A DNA stretch of 64,000 nucleotides from an uncultured Christensenella sp. (GTDB lineage: Bacteria; Bacillota; Clostridia; Christensenellales; Pumilibacteraceae), in assembly GCA_910578545.1 (NCBI GenBank), contig CAJTPT010000009.1, forward strand, positions 14,140-78,139, in the 5' to 3' direction. Within the stretch, counting starts at the first letter, position 1; every line of letters begins with the position of its first letter. Positions 29,601 through 36,017 of this stretch are shown here, piece by piece. The position numbers and the translations under genes are program-made. Below the pieces are notes generated by a model. It saw only the letters and a program-made list of their open reading frames with translations. It ran no database searches and was not told the DNA's origin.

Positions 29601-29673
29601 ATATCATTATTATTAACGTCTTTTTGGTTTTTTTAACCGGTGCAAGCTCGATGACTTCATCCGAAATAGGCAT
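20674..29673 (-). CDS. giant N-terminally anchored surface protein with InlB-type repeats
   Basis: A 2,999-residue protein. It begins with a short cytoplasmic segment (MPISDEVIELAPVKKTKKT), a membrane helix (about 20-45, LIIMISAIGVLFAAAVAFLVLYL) and then a very long extracellular part. This is Thr/Val/Ser/Asn-rich and looks like successive beta-sandwich (Ig/cadherin-like) modules. It ends with five InlB B-repeat/Flg_new modules (20689-21822), closing ...WKDKEVIGD. There is no C-terminal LPxTG or hydrophobic sorting signal, so anchoring must be by the N-terminal helix. ATG 29673 has AGAGG 8 nt upstream; a GTG at 29682 overlaps that site and is rejected. The likely role is adhesion or surface structure. 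Confidence 0.85.
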   Translation of the reverse strand: MPISDEVIELAPVKKTKKTLIIMISAIGVLFAAAVAFLVLYLVKPSVTENPTVVRGVSVTPNGFFSVVKDDEEINYASVGNEYTINSTIAVEKNTSPNINWRWEPHEALEIVDSKEDGEDPHITFRPRMGFDGREVTITAQSRADVNKSDTYKFTIVNQGTEQITVASYGSSPTNQKDVTDSASLTVDVPYYSLSTLQKHNEVYLYFNQYGAFYNGEYAPRTLYEDKKTGNSTHDVIVTVTKNANLIQISGVNTSKTGGRDVLQFTVKGSGEAEIKIDANVHNNTTGIDGNNVDVKIVSKTFKVNIQTNAQLDYVDSIYVLDKPVVDGEFIKSSLDNNKTSIDRTKLIAKATEEGAKLSTEKGVTLTLPYNATYYDIFKHIVLNPVKIQYVNEDGSFRENWYKNLDIKSSDDKTVKVTTDKDGNVSLDTLALANNVTGAHTCTLTITDKKAGGLGIEEKINVRIIAQNTEMTYSVSNAANNTVVEDVKKPGIISIDAIPDAIYTVTLEYTFKAPKLEAASELMDKEYINNVIIPSFEKSQLSVIEVVNNKEVSIAPSTAYKASTFKIGNPVGTNSLSTYKATLELTVKIAKDVKSGVVALDITKPGTVLGDESEKINTLDLSFTKRIEFNITVAATGARLVDSETGTDIVTQGHTKGGKYEVASSGDKITVYVQKENATTTLALTDSNSKWFVKNLITAEPAGADFIVNLTFTSSLGFRDDNSVFKFKTDADIKLNNYGISNSVMGNFTVKVSDLAKNEIASFSVDIYIIDVAVKLVTNPELVNQTVQYSAIPSSANNEYYTIGNNAVQIVRENITTPVAYGQYSGVKIYYGEMESSLTPLKTDDGITFYYESNGVKTNLYSYNSGSKRIIPLTDIYAVSYKNKINFSHIFVEFMLGSDEFIGKNKTEPDEFDATCFIPIIFERRVDGVALYETSSYEKELTKNSGGVYEYYVNQQQPGMIYSTPIILVDGERVPAYSLAGRIAAVRPSRIFVPAGFALNNTGAGNYYEYLDFTAPTVNSAEGVDRLSGFWVEATYNTAIKTNLIIVVQNEMRGISSIEFYKDDALTSKYSASEILLFGAYNNVMALTRDVYVKVSYEDYIEAYTSFESALISLPSYLSLTDPEKRITAVEGSTGSYKFLPDSNDLKDKRQGYYTSFKCTLTFSGTGEHNGDKFTVCQQNNPSSRAEASCGISVGTGLQNVIVTGEGFDERAIGGKQAVTATYTFNLTNTSDKPSLVLNLDYEAIIAASYGIKFNHKSVDKFNAAYTCADTTVLSVAVRAQADKPTVTISVNTVKSVSTPIRVTITFTDSSDGTPTQFVLNLDITINVDIFALGFEQAGGSYTVTTTGGATGMKDTPVTVKYNNGTADYQPLQSVKDKVVVYVAQLADGEYSKLVSNDVYVDGGKLYVSNSLTEASNLFVVAEYKISEDNVVRSEYRPIIVNTNANSIRLAQAAGDVKVKDGVANVTIEDRDSEFSLTAEAYNLTSKGKVTGTINYGLYTSRSCDVASSQATINADGKITFTLTAEPSGTVYYRAWFVDNGENCSGKTSDVIVEINYDVAVTSVELENIDQYTFSDGTINLYFQNSTSYTYIDLADYIFAYSSFQTGMLKDKPITKSVAEVGAYRILSVTGSTCIRPTKLGETTLNVTVEYNGSECSREFRVVVRSIGGIDLGASSGEIDAITNNTLTITPVITSVNGFNSAYTLTYNGGNLTVSGAGNTKTISLASQQNSTVGDYTVKAAVRYTPSDGSSAKIEGTIIHSIDYIVKVVCNYTPDFELKNGDNVISAYDGTDATKYAISDSAKEYTLSVSNTVTNAEYSFAKNNNIVTLSGNKVTVAKDSSGEVTITLTATLYGKTFTVSKNYYFAYGAEPVCSLAYSTNGTSFSDMPATLAVDYTTQKVQIKYVIAGVDTATVAPTDVSVIYNGNVTMGAVTASEDGKGYFVIFTVNGDCEFTVGGTVKVGARTVYLTTKTATLTATAPAFTLSASKTTLSSADGNNTATISASVNSGFKGDYSIVGLTIVEGSLLANVAGNTVTVGNSVEAGGKVVVRAQISVSNGLFVGTYYEQIELTVNGIAKPTVAWNSSVDKTLAVGGTSTYRHTLTSPTGYDYTGRVSTVTAANGNGLTEGTDYTFEGGVLTIKNTDKAKAGGKITLTVTVTVTSGAHNGLVVSDSVDVVVLPQLNNTDVTLANAIGEYDFGTIDNVKPYFGTHDGAITAGDGFAVKSLAINSGSASDAFGVSGSKLLIKQNILSASTTLSLTVTVEMLDGEYKGQRISGEISVGFEVPESTTVSVVWNDSTNAYDSLALSAIATLPSTPRSASVALLGDVSDGVYINNNGTANPTVAIAKTFNMGFAGDSTATKSVLLGLTVKCENEKVYYTTVTLNVSPVAVNVTQTIDGSPVGTSYDCMSGDTFVLTYTATNGFAVTITSVTGATDPLNASRVGSDILFNADIVSGDIDRPVTVNYTVGALTGSHTITISIKAPLSSDPFKLSNGEITDVASGELKTVNSTATVSTSYYYMSSIRISAPRNLSTYFTSIKYGSSSPTTGTSLNNTTLTLAANSSHDSIVSSFNLTLVINTANQIPATEITVTYVGYNGRGWTARSTTYTAVYKIQVVGDVIVTLDANGGRISGSTSTTVSEKYKDAYKNLIDPTRTGYTFDGWYDSAVGGDKVENGGTQKVGKEAHTLYAHWNVNTYKVKYNENGGDPITDTKEDVKYGDTYGALKTNPTRDGHTFAGWYDSAEGGNIITSDTVVNSSKASGSELTLYAHWTKNVYTVTLVYDNGTGSTYPIKVEYDDVFNLHLAITPTYANHEFLGWFDSTNTQQTAPITVKGDVTLTAHWKTVYTVTFNNGGDVTTATYDAGATYGSNVTAFKILADTDTHKFVGWSNIATATTAAQCVTGTDTVTSTHTLYAIWQEVYTVTFNNGGAITTVKYDDGAAYNTNAAFTTLENTDTQTFVGWSTNPYETDSDKCVKGTDTVTSAHTLYAIWKDKEVIGD
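20689..21822 (-). repeat. five InlB B-repeat (Flg_new) modules in the giant protein
   Basis: The C-terminal ~375 residues hold five consecutive modules of ~65-80 residues with the pattern VTF.NGG ... FxGW ... LYAHW. Module ends are LYAHW, LYAHW, LTAHW, LYAIW and LYAIW. The last two are closest to each other (both open VYTVTFNNGG), suggesting a recent duplication. In Listeria internalin B such repeats are small beta-grasp folds. Confidence 0.88.
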
Positions 29674-29704
29674 AATGCACACCTCTGCATTTTATTACGA
29701 GTAT

Positions 29705-29733
29705 ATAATACATTAAAATGTATCGTTTGTCAA
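29705..29733 (-). promoter_or_regulatory. promoter of the giant surface-protein gene
   Basis: Minus-strand TTGACA (29728-29733), 17-bp spacer, TATTAT (29705-29710), about 30 nt upstream of the ATG. Confidence 0.8.
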
Positions 29734-30008
29734 TAACAAATCGAACGCAAACGCTATTGTTTTACATTTTACTTAAATAAATCAGCAACTCCACTCTGCC
29801 GAATACTTCCCAAAACATGGTCAAATTCGGGGTAAACGGGGGCATTGTTTTTTGTCGAATTATTGACAAGATAAAAAATGATTGTTTATTTTAGTCACAT
29901 TTAAAACATAAAATTAGCAGTCGATACCTTTAAGTGCTAAACCGCAAGATATATATTCGACAGGCTGTCAGACGGGCTACGCAATAGATATAATTTTAAA
30001 AAATCGAT
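29734..30008. other. gene-free part of the divergent intergenic region
   Basis: About 275 AT-rich bases between the promoters of the giant gene and marR. A second TTGACA lies near 29872 with a weak TATTTT downstream. The stretch 29925-29990 is less AT-rich and could be part of a small RNA, but I see no family I recognise. Confidence 0.4.
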
Positions 30009-30066
30009 GTCAAAATCATTGACAATAATACATACAATATGGTAGAATTTATCTCGTCAAAATCAT
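30009..30066 (+). promoter_or_regulatory. marR promoter flanked by two 11-bp direct repeats
   Basis: TTGACA (30019-30024), 18-bp spacer, TAGAAT (30043-30048). Perfect repeats GTCAAAATCAT lie at 30009-30019, overlapping the -35, and at 30056-30066, downstream of the start site. This arrangement suits autoregulation by the MarR protein encoded next. Confidence 0.6.
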
Positions 30067-30083
30067 GTTTTAAGGAGAGAATT

Positions 30084-30488
30084 ATGCTGGCTGAACAAAT
30101 CCTTGCAATCAACGTGACGACTAGAAAATTGTGTAAGAATTGCGACAACGGCGCTATTATTTCCCAAAAAATGCGCCTTTTGTATCTTGTAAGAAACGAA
30201 GTATTATCTCCCAAAGAATTGGTTAACGAGCTGTGCATAGCCAAACCCAACCTTACCATTCTTGCGCGTGCCATGATATCCGAAGGATTGATTGAAAAAA
30301 TGCGCGTCGAACGCGATATGCGGTCTGTACATTACAAAATAACCGAAAAGGGCACGGCGGAGCTTGAGCGCATGATAGTCGAGCTTGACGAATCCGTAGC
30401 CAAACAGCTTGGGCTCAGCGAAAAAGAAGTCCAAAAGGGCGAAAAAAAGCTCGAAGCCGCCATTGATTTTTTGAACGGCGTCGAGTAA
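30084..30488 (+). CDS. MarR-family winged-helix regulator
   Basis: A 134-residue regulator. The helix-turn-helix is at about residues 40-75 (LSPKELVNELCIAKPNLTILARAMISEGLIEKMR). A winged strand pair follows (RDMRSVHYKITEKGTAELERM), then a C-terminal dimerisation helix. ATG 30084 has AAGGAG; upstream in-frame starts overlap the promoter. It carries Cys residues near the N-terminus (KLCKNCDNG), which could be redox- or metal-sensing, and it is divergent from the giant surface-protein gene, a possible target. Confidence 0.82.
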   Translation: MLAEQILAINVTTRKLCKNCDNGAIISQKMRLLYLVRNEVLSPKELVNELCIAKPNLTILARAMISEGLIEKMRVERDMRSVHYKITEKGTAELERMIVELDESVAKQLGLSEKEVQKGEKKLEAAIDFLNGVE

Positions 30489-30513
30489 TCACATTTTACA
30501 CACAACATAAAAT

Positions 30514-30555
30514 CGCCGCTGTCGCAACCATATCAACTGACGCGGCGTTTTTTTT
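30514..30555 (+). terminator. terminator of marR
   Basis: CGCCGC..GTC pairs with GAC..GCGGCG, followed by eight T. Confidence 0.8.
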
Positions 30556-30572
30556 ACCGTATCGGAGATAGC

Positions 30573-31229
30573 ATGAAGTCTTTACAAGCCTTATCATTTA
30601 TCAAAAGCGACCTCAATGCGGTAATGCTGCATGACCCTGCGACTAAAAACAAGTTTGAAGCGGCGCTGTGTTCAAGCGGATTCCATGCGCTTGTGATGTA
30701 CAGATTTTTTCATTTTTTGCACGTGCACAGATATTTCTTGCTCGCGCGAATACTTTCCGCCCTCACCCGCTTTTTTACCGGTATAGAAATCCATCCGGGC
30801 GCGACAATCGGCCGCGGCGTTTTTGTAGACCACGGCTCGGGCGTAGTTATCGGCGAAACGGCCGTCGTGGGAAACAACGTCATAATATATCAGGGCGTTA
30901 CGCTCGGCGGCACGGGCAAGGATAAGGGCAAGCGCCACCCGACTATCGAGGATGACGTTATGATAAGCTCGGGAGCCAAGGTGCTCGGCCCGTTCACCGT
31001 CGGTAAGGGCGCGAAAATCGGCGCAGGCTCGATAGTGCTAAACGAGGTACCGCCCGGGGCAACCGTCGTGGGCGTGCCCGGTCATATAGTCAAGATTGCG
31101 GGCAAGCGCATAGACGAGCTTAATCAATCGCTTCCCGACCCCGTCGAAGACGATATAGAAAAACTTATGGCTCGGATAGAAACGCTCGAGCGCAAGGTTG
31201 CCGAGCTCACCGCGCATAATAACGGATAA
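30573..31229 (+). CDS. cysE: serine O-acetyltransferase
   Basis: CysE acetylates serine with acetyl-CoA, the first step of cysteine synthesis. The 218-residue product has an N-terminal helical domain (MLHDPATKNKFEAAL...) and a left-handed beta-helix of hexapeptide repeats (GATIGRGVFVDHGSGVVIGE, GVTLGGTG, GAKVLGPFTVGKGAKIGAGSIV, GVPGHIV). Catalytic His in VDHGSG and in KRHPTI are present. It is followed 38 nt later by cysS, a classic cysE-cysS operon linking cysteine synthesis to its tRNA charging. No T-box is visible upstream. Confidence 0.96.
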   Translation: MKSLQALSFIKSDLNAVMLHDPATKNKFEAALCSSGFHALVMYRFFHFLHVHRYFLLARILSALTRFFTGIEIHPGATIGRGVFVDHGSGVVIGETAVVGNNVIIYQGVTLGGTGKDKGKRHPTIEDDVMISSGAKVLGPFTVGKGAKIGAGSIVLNEVPPGATVVGVPGHIVKIAGKRIDELNQSLPDPVEDDIEKLMARIETLERKVAELTAHNNG

Positions 31230-31267
31230 AAGATTTTACTCATATAAAACAACTCAACGGAGATAGT

Positions 31268-32662
31268 ATGGATAAACTAAGGTTTTACAACACACTTTCG
31301 CGTAAAAAAGAAGATTTTGCGCCTATTGCACCGCCCACGGTGACTATGTATTCCTGCGGGCCTACCGTTTACAACTATGCGCATATAGGCAATCTCCGCA
31401 CTTACGTATTTATGGACGAACTGCGCCGCACACTCAAGTTTGCCGGATATACTACCAAGTCGGTAATGAACATAACGGACGTAGGACACCTCACGTCCGA
31501 CGGCGACGAGGGCGAGGACAAAATGCAGACCGCCGCAAAAAAGCAAAACAAATCGCCCGAAGAGATCGCTTCGTTCTATTCGTCGGTGTTTTTTAAAGAC
31601 CTCGACAGACTGCATATTCTTTTGCCCGAAATAATATCCAAGGCGACCGACAATATTCAAGATATGATCGAGTTTGTCAAAACGCTGTGCGATTTGGGCT
31701 ACGGCTACGAAACGGACGACGGCATTTACTTTGACATATCCAAGTTTAAGGATTACGGCAAGCTATCCCGTTGCAGTATCGAGGACGCGCTTGCAGGCGC
31801 ACGCGTTGCGGTAAACACGCAAAAACGCCACCCCGCCGACTTTGCATTGTGGAAAAAAGCCGAAAAAAATCACATCATGCAATGGCAATCGCCCTGGGGC
31901 ATGGGTTATCCCGGCTGGCATATAGAATGCTCGACAATGAGTAAAAAATTCCTCGGCGAGCGGTTTGATATTCACACCGGCGGCGTCGATCATATTCCCA
32001 TTCATCACGAAAACGAAATCGCGCAAAGCGAGGCGCTCGAGGGGCACAAGGTTGTCAATCTGTGGATGCACGGCGAGTTCATGCTTGTAGACGGCGGCAA
32101 AATGAGTAAATCGCTCGGCAACGTGTACACAATCGACGACCTTATATCCAAGGGCTATTCCCCGCTCGCGTTCCGATACTTCTGCCTTAACACGCACTAC
32201 CGAAACAAGCTTAACTTTACGTTTGACGGGCTTGCGGGTGCGGCTACCGCGTACAACCGTTTGCGCACTGCAATTTCCTCATGCGAAAACGCACCGAATG
32301 CCGACGCGCAAACCGCCGCGGCCGTACAAAAACAAAAAACAACGGTTATCGCAGCCGTTTACGACGACCTTAACTACCCGCTCGCACTTGGAGAGCTGTG
32401 GACAATGGCAAAGCTTCCCGCGTGCAAGCAAATATTTGACGCGGCAAAAGAGCTTGACGCGCTTTTGGGTCTCGACTTACACCTGCCGCTCGAACAGAAA
32501 GCGGACGATATTCCCGACGAAGTAAAGGAAATAGCCGAACGTCGCTTTGCCGCTCGCAAAAACAAGGATTGGGCAACGTCCGACGCACTCCGCGCCGAGC
32601 TTGACAAGCTTGGCTACACCATACTCGACGGCAAAGACAGCTACGATATAAAAAAGAAATAG
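31268..32662 (+). CDS. cysS: cysteinyl-tRNA synthetase
   Basis: A 464-residue class I synthetase. The HIGH-type motif is in CGPTVYNYAHIGNLRTY (Cys29-like zinc ligand first), the zinc site residues are in GWHIECSTM and HHENEIAQSEA, and KMSKSLGN is present. The C-terminal anticodon-binding part is ordinary. ATG 31268 follows a GGAG site. Operon partner of cysE. Confidence 0.98.
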   Translation: MDKLRFYNTLSRKKEDFAPIAPPTVTMYSCGPTVYNYAHIGNLRTYVFMDELRRTLKFAGYTTKSVMNITDVGHLTSDGDEGEDKMQTAAKKQNKSPEEIASFYSSVFFKDLDRLHILLPEIISKATDNIQDMIEFVKTLCDLGYGYETDDGIYFDISKFKDYGKLSRCSIEDALAGARVAVNTQKRHPADFALWKKAEKNHIMQWQSPWGMGYPGWHIECSTMSKKFLGERFDIHTGGVDHIPIHHENEIAQSEALEGHKVVNLWMHGEFMLVDGGKMSKSLGNVYTIDDLISKGYSPLAFRYFCLNTHYRNKLNFTFDGLAGAATAYNRLRTAISSCENAPNADAQTAAAVQKQKTTVIAAVYDDLNYPLALGELWTMAKLPACKQIFDAAKELDALLGLDLHLPLEQKADDIPDEVKEIAERRFAARKNKDWATSDALRAELDKLGYTILDGKDSYDIKKK

Positions 32663-32774
32663 CTAATATGTTTATTTACATGCTTTGCGCGTACCAGTCA
32701 ATCATCAGCAAGATACTTCGCATTAGCTCGGAATTACAGACAGATGATAATGATACAAACGCAATTCCGAATTT

Positions 32775-32804
32775 AAAAAGCGCCCGTTTATAACGAGCGC
32801 TTTT
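32775..32804 (+). terminator. terminator of cysE-cysS
   Basis: AAGCGC(C)CG and CG(A)GCGCTT pair around a short loop, followed by TTTTG. Confidence 0.7.
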
Positions 32805-32828
32805 GCTTTGCATCAAAATCCGTTTGGA

Positions 32829-34994
32829 TTATTTCTTTTTAGCCGCGGGACGTTTAACTGCCGACGTCGTCTTTTTCTCCGTAGATTTAGTTGCCGTAGT
32901 TTTCTTGGCGGCAGGCTTTTTGGCGGCGGTCTTTTTAGGTGTGACAGTTGCCGCTTCCTCGAGCTCGGCATTCTCCGCTACTCCGAGCTTTTCGAGTTCT
33001 CTTTCCTTTTCGCGTGCAAGAACGATTTCCTTGTATCTTACTTCGCCCTCTGCCTGAGCCGTTTCGTTCTTGACAGCCTCGACAAAAGATTCGTATTTGT
33101 CTACGATTACGGCGTGGGGATTGACGGCAAACTTGATCTTGTCGCCTACGTTATAGCCCGAGAAGTTGCGGATAATTACCGTCATATCCTCATCGAAGCC
33201 GGGAACCTCGGCGGTAATGATAGCGTCCTTGTGGTACTCGTCGAGGGCTTTGATAACGCCGGAAAGAACCATTTTGGGATGCTGTGCAAGCGACTCTTTG
33301 TCAATAGCCATGCCGTGCGGAAGAATGTACAACGGCGTATCGGCTTCGGCGGTCTTGAGTCCGTCCACACCCTCGACAGCAAGCTTGTTCTTGCCGCCGT
33401 TAATGCCGGCAAACTTATAGGTTACAACGCCGTTAACATCGGTTACGGTACCGGTAGCGGTATTGCCGGTGACGGGTCTTTCGGCAATAAGGCGCTCGCC
33501 GTCAATATTGAACAACTGAATTTGAGTCGGGTCGAGATACGCCTTGACGTTTTCCCCGCCGGTAAACGGATAGTCGAGCGGGCATGCCATAATGACCTTG
33601 TTGGCAAGACCGGGTACCGACAAATACACCGCCTTAAAGCGCGGATAGTTATCAAAGAACTCGGCAACGCCTTCGATACACACGGCGCCCTCCGTTCCCT
33701 CGCTCTTAAGCGCGGTAGGCGGAATACCGAGCATAACCTTGTTGTTGATAGCGGCTTTATCTGTAATACGGTTAAGCAAGCCCTCGGGCAGTTTTACGCA
33801 CACGTCGCCGAACAGAACGGCAAGCGTGTTTTCGATAGCAACCGCCTGAGCGGGAATAAGGTTGTAATCGGGCACACCCATAAGCGTAAGCTCGGTTTGA
33901 GCGTCAAACAGGTGCGCATGCTCGGTAGCAAGATACATCTTGACCGTTTCGCCCTGATTGAACGTATAACGCGCGTTAACGCGTGCAATCGTGTAGTCTT
34001 CCTTGCCCTCGACGTTGAGGTAAAGAATGGTTTCGTTACCGAGGTTTTCGATAACGTCGACCGTCGCTTCGATGACAGATTCGGGGTGAGCGTCCACAAG
34101 CGCCTGCTCGTAGCAGACGTCTTCGGGGCGAATACCCAAAAGCACGTCACTGCCGATGACAGCTTTGTCGACAAGACGAAGGGCGCGGGATTTGGGGATC
34201 AAAACCTTGTTGGTTTCACCTATAAGCGCGTACAAATCGCCGTTTTCTTCGACAAGCTTGGCTTTGAATATGTTCATTTGCGGCGAGCCGAGGAAGCACG
34301 CCACAAAGAGGTTGGCGGGGTTATCATACAACGTCGTGGGGGTATCGACCTGTTGAACGATACCGTCCTTCATAACGACGATACGGGTACCCATCGTCAT
34401 AGCCTCGGTCTGGTCGTGAGTAACGTAAATAAACGTAGTGGCAAGTCTGTGGTGAATCTTGGTAATCTCGGTACGCATTTGCACGCGAAGCTTTGCGTCA
34501 AGGTTAGAAAGCGGCTCGTCCAAAAGGAATACCTTGGGCTCGCGAACGATAGCACGACCAAGCGCGACGCGCTGACGCTGACCGCCGGACAAAGCCTTGG
34601 GTCTGCGGTTTAAAAGGTGCTGAATGCCCAGTATGCTCGCCGCTTCCTGTACCTTTTCGTCAATGACCTTGGCGGGAACATGGCGAAGTCTGAGACCGAA
34701 CGCCATGTTGTCGTAAACGGTCATGTGCGGATAGAGCGCGTAGTTTTGGAAAACCATTGCTATATCGCGGTCTTTAGGCTCTACGTCGTTGACAAGACGG
34801 TCGTCGATGTAAAGCTCACCTGCCGAAATATCCTCGAGACCGGCAATCATGCGCAAAGTCGTGGACTTACCGCAACCGGACGGACCGACAAAAACAATAA
34901 ACTCTTTGTCGTCGATTTCAAGATTAAAGTCGCTGACAGCGCGAACGCCACCCGCATAGACCTTGTAGATGTGTCTTAAAGACAAGCTTGCCAT
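32829..34994 (-). CDS. MsmX/UgpC-like sugar-ABC ATPase with duplicated C-terminal modules
   Basis: The first ~370 residues are a standard carbohydrate-importer ATPase of the MsmX/UgpC/MalK type: Walker A GPSGCGKST (37-45), LSGGQ (135-139), Walker B VFLLDEP (155-161), H-loop His193, then a TOBE/OB domain. The family is ~365-375 residues; this one is 721. Residues ~375-485 repeat the TOBE layout (VMLGIPP mirrors VLLGIRPEDV). A further TOBE-like unit is at ~560-640 (VPGFDEDM...NVGDKIKFAVNP), and the last ~45 residues are an AAKKPAAKKTT-type histone-H1-like tail. It has its own promoter and AAGGAG site, with no permease nearby, consistent with a shared ATPase energising several importers. Confidence 0.9.
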   Translation of the reverse strand: MASLSLRHIYKVYAGGVRAVSDFNLEIDDKEFIVFVGPSGCGKSTTLRMIAGLEDISAGELYIDDRLVNDVEPKDRDIAMVFQNYALYPHMTVYDNMAFGLRLRHVPAKVIDEKVQEAASILGIQHLLNRRPKALSGGQRQRVALGRAIVREPKVFLLDEPLSNLDAKLRVQMRTEITKIHHRLATTFIYVTHDQTEAMTMGTRIVVMKDGIVQQVDTPTTLYDNPANLFVACFLGSPQMNIFKAKLVEENGDLYALIGETNKVLIPKSRALRLVDKAVIGSDVLLGIRPEDVCYEQALVDAHPESVIEATVDVIENLGNETILYLNVEGKEDYTIARVNARYTFNQGETVKMYLATEHAHLFDAQTELTLMGVPDYNLIPAQAVAIENTLAVLFGDVCVKLPEGLLNRITDKAAINNKVMLGIPPTALKSEGTEGAVCIEGVAEFFDNYPRFKAVYLSVPGLANKVIMACPLDYPFTGGENVKAYLDPTQIQLFNIDGERLIAERPVTGNTATGTVTDVNGVVTYKFAGINGGKNKLAVEGVDGLKTAEADTPLYILPHGMAIDKESLAQHPKMVLSGVIKALDEYHKDAIITAEVPGFDEDMTVIIRNFSGYNVGDKIKFAVNPHAVIVDKYESFVEAVKNETAQAEGEVRYKEIVLAREKERELEKLGVAENAELEEAATVTPKKTAAKKPAAKKTTATKSTEKKTTSAVKRPAAKKK

Positions 34995-35027
34995 AATTTT
35001 CTCCTTATTGAGTTTTTATCTGTAAAT

Positions 35028-35057
35028 AGTATACTACTTTTCGCCTTTTCATTTCAA
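35028..35057 (-). promoter_or_regulatory. promoter of the MsmX-like ATPase
   Basis: Minus-strand TTGAAA (35052-35057), 18-bp spacer, TATACT (35028-35033). Confidence 0.7.
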
Positions 35058-35116
35058 TATAAAAATGCCTAAAAATTACCGTTTATTTTGTATACTTTGA
35101 CTATTTTTGTATCATG

Positions 35117-35686
35117 TTAAAGCGCCGATTTTCTGTTGTGAATTGCCCTACCGAGCGCAGGATAAACACAAGCGCTTAGCCCGCACAAAACCAGATCCTT
35201 TAACAGCAGAACGCCTATCGCGGGTACGCCGCCTATAGCTACCGCCCACGTGTTGTGCAAGTAATAATAAAGGATTAGCACTTGATAGGTCACGCCTATG
35301 ACGTACACGGGAATGCACCCGACTATCGCGCACAAAAACACCTTGCCGCGCGTCTGGACTTTTAGCCTTTTGCACAAGAACCCTGCTACGAACGCGCCTA
35401 TCGGGAAGCCTATCAAATATCCGAACGACGGCATAAACACATACTGCGGCCCGCCGCCCTTGGTAAACACAGGTAATCCGAACAAGCCCATTGCGATATA
35501 AACGAGCACGCTAAGCGCGCCGTCACGTCCGCCCAACAGCAATCCCGCCAGTATGACAAATACCGTCTGGAAGGACAGCTCGACCTGTGTAAACGGCACG
35601 GGCACCGATATAAGCCCGCCTACCGTTATAAGCGCGGTAAAAACCGCTATGTAAACCAACCGCCTTGTTGACATTTGTTTAACCAT
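35117..35686 (-). CDS. bioY: biotin transporter BioY
   Basis: BioY is the substrate-binding membrane component of the energy-coupling-factor biotin importer. The 189-residue product has six hydrophobic segments and family motifs: VPVPFTQVELSFQTVFVILAGLLLGGRDGALS, YIAMGLFGLPVFTKGGG, FMPSFGYLIGFPIGAFV. The shared EcfA/A'/T module is not in the window. Its start overlaps the end of the TSCPD gene by 8 nt. I do not see a clear BirA operator upstream of the pair. Confidence 0.94.
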   Translation of the reverse strand: MVKQMSTRRLVYIAVFTALITVGGLISVPVPFTQVELSFQTVFVILAGLLLGGRDGALSVLVYIAMGLFGLPVFTKGGGPQYVFMPSFGYLIGFPIGAFVAGFLCKRLKVQTRGKVFLCAIVGCIPVYVIGVTYQVLILYYYLHNTWAVAIGGVPAIGVLLLKDLVLCGLSACVYPALGRAIHNRKSAL

Positions 35687-35933
35687 TGTTTTGAGAAGCT
35701 TTATATTCGGTCAGCGCCTTGGCAAGCTGATCGGGACAAGACGTGCCGTTGCGGCACTGTATTCCGCTTAATAATCCTATAAGCTCGTCCACACTGCGCC
35801 CGACGGAAAGCTTTGCCACGCCTTGAGTGTTGCCCGTACAACCGCGAATAAACTTGACCTCTGTGACGATTCCGTCCTTGACGTCAAAAAGTATCTCTTG
35901 CGAGCACGTGCCATTTGTCTTGTAAGAATACAT
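35679..35933 (-). CDS. TIGR03905-family TSCPD-domain protein
   Basis: An 84-residue protein with the TSCPD-domain signature GTSCPDQLAKAL near residue 62 and CTGNTQGVAKLS near residue 32. The family is small, has conserved Cys (here C10, C32, C60, C66), and is related to a domain at the C-terminus of adenosylcobalamin-dependent ribonucleotide reductases. Role unknown; Cys-based metal binding is inference. AAAGAGG precedes the ATG. Translationally coupled to bioY. Confidence 0.9.
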   Translation of the reverse strand: MYSYKTNGTCSQEILFDVKDGIVTEVKFIRGCTGNTQGVAKLSVGRSVDELIGLLSGIQCRNGTSCPDQLAKALTEYKASQNNG

Positions 35934-36017
35934 ATTGATTAACCTCTTTAATTTATATACGGATGATTTCGCAATTAGCTGAATTATAAGTATACATGTT
36001 TATCACACGCCTTTCAG

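Noticed and set aside
27652..29616. A 654-codon plus-strand open frame
   Set aside because: It is antisense to the giant surface-protein gene, lacks a ribosome-binding site and domains, and reflects the codon bias of the real gene.
32808..34613. A 601-codon plus-strand open frame
   Set aside because: It is antisense to the MsmX-like ATPase, which has all ABC motifs; the plus-strand translation has none.
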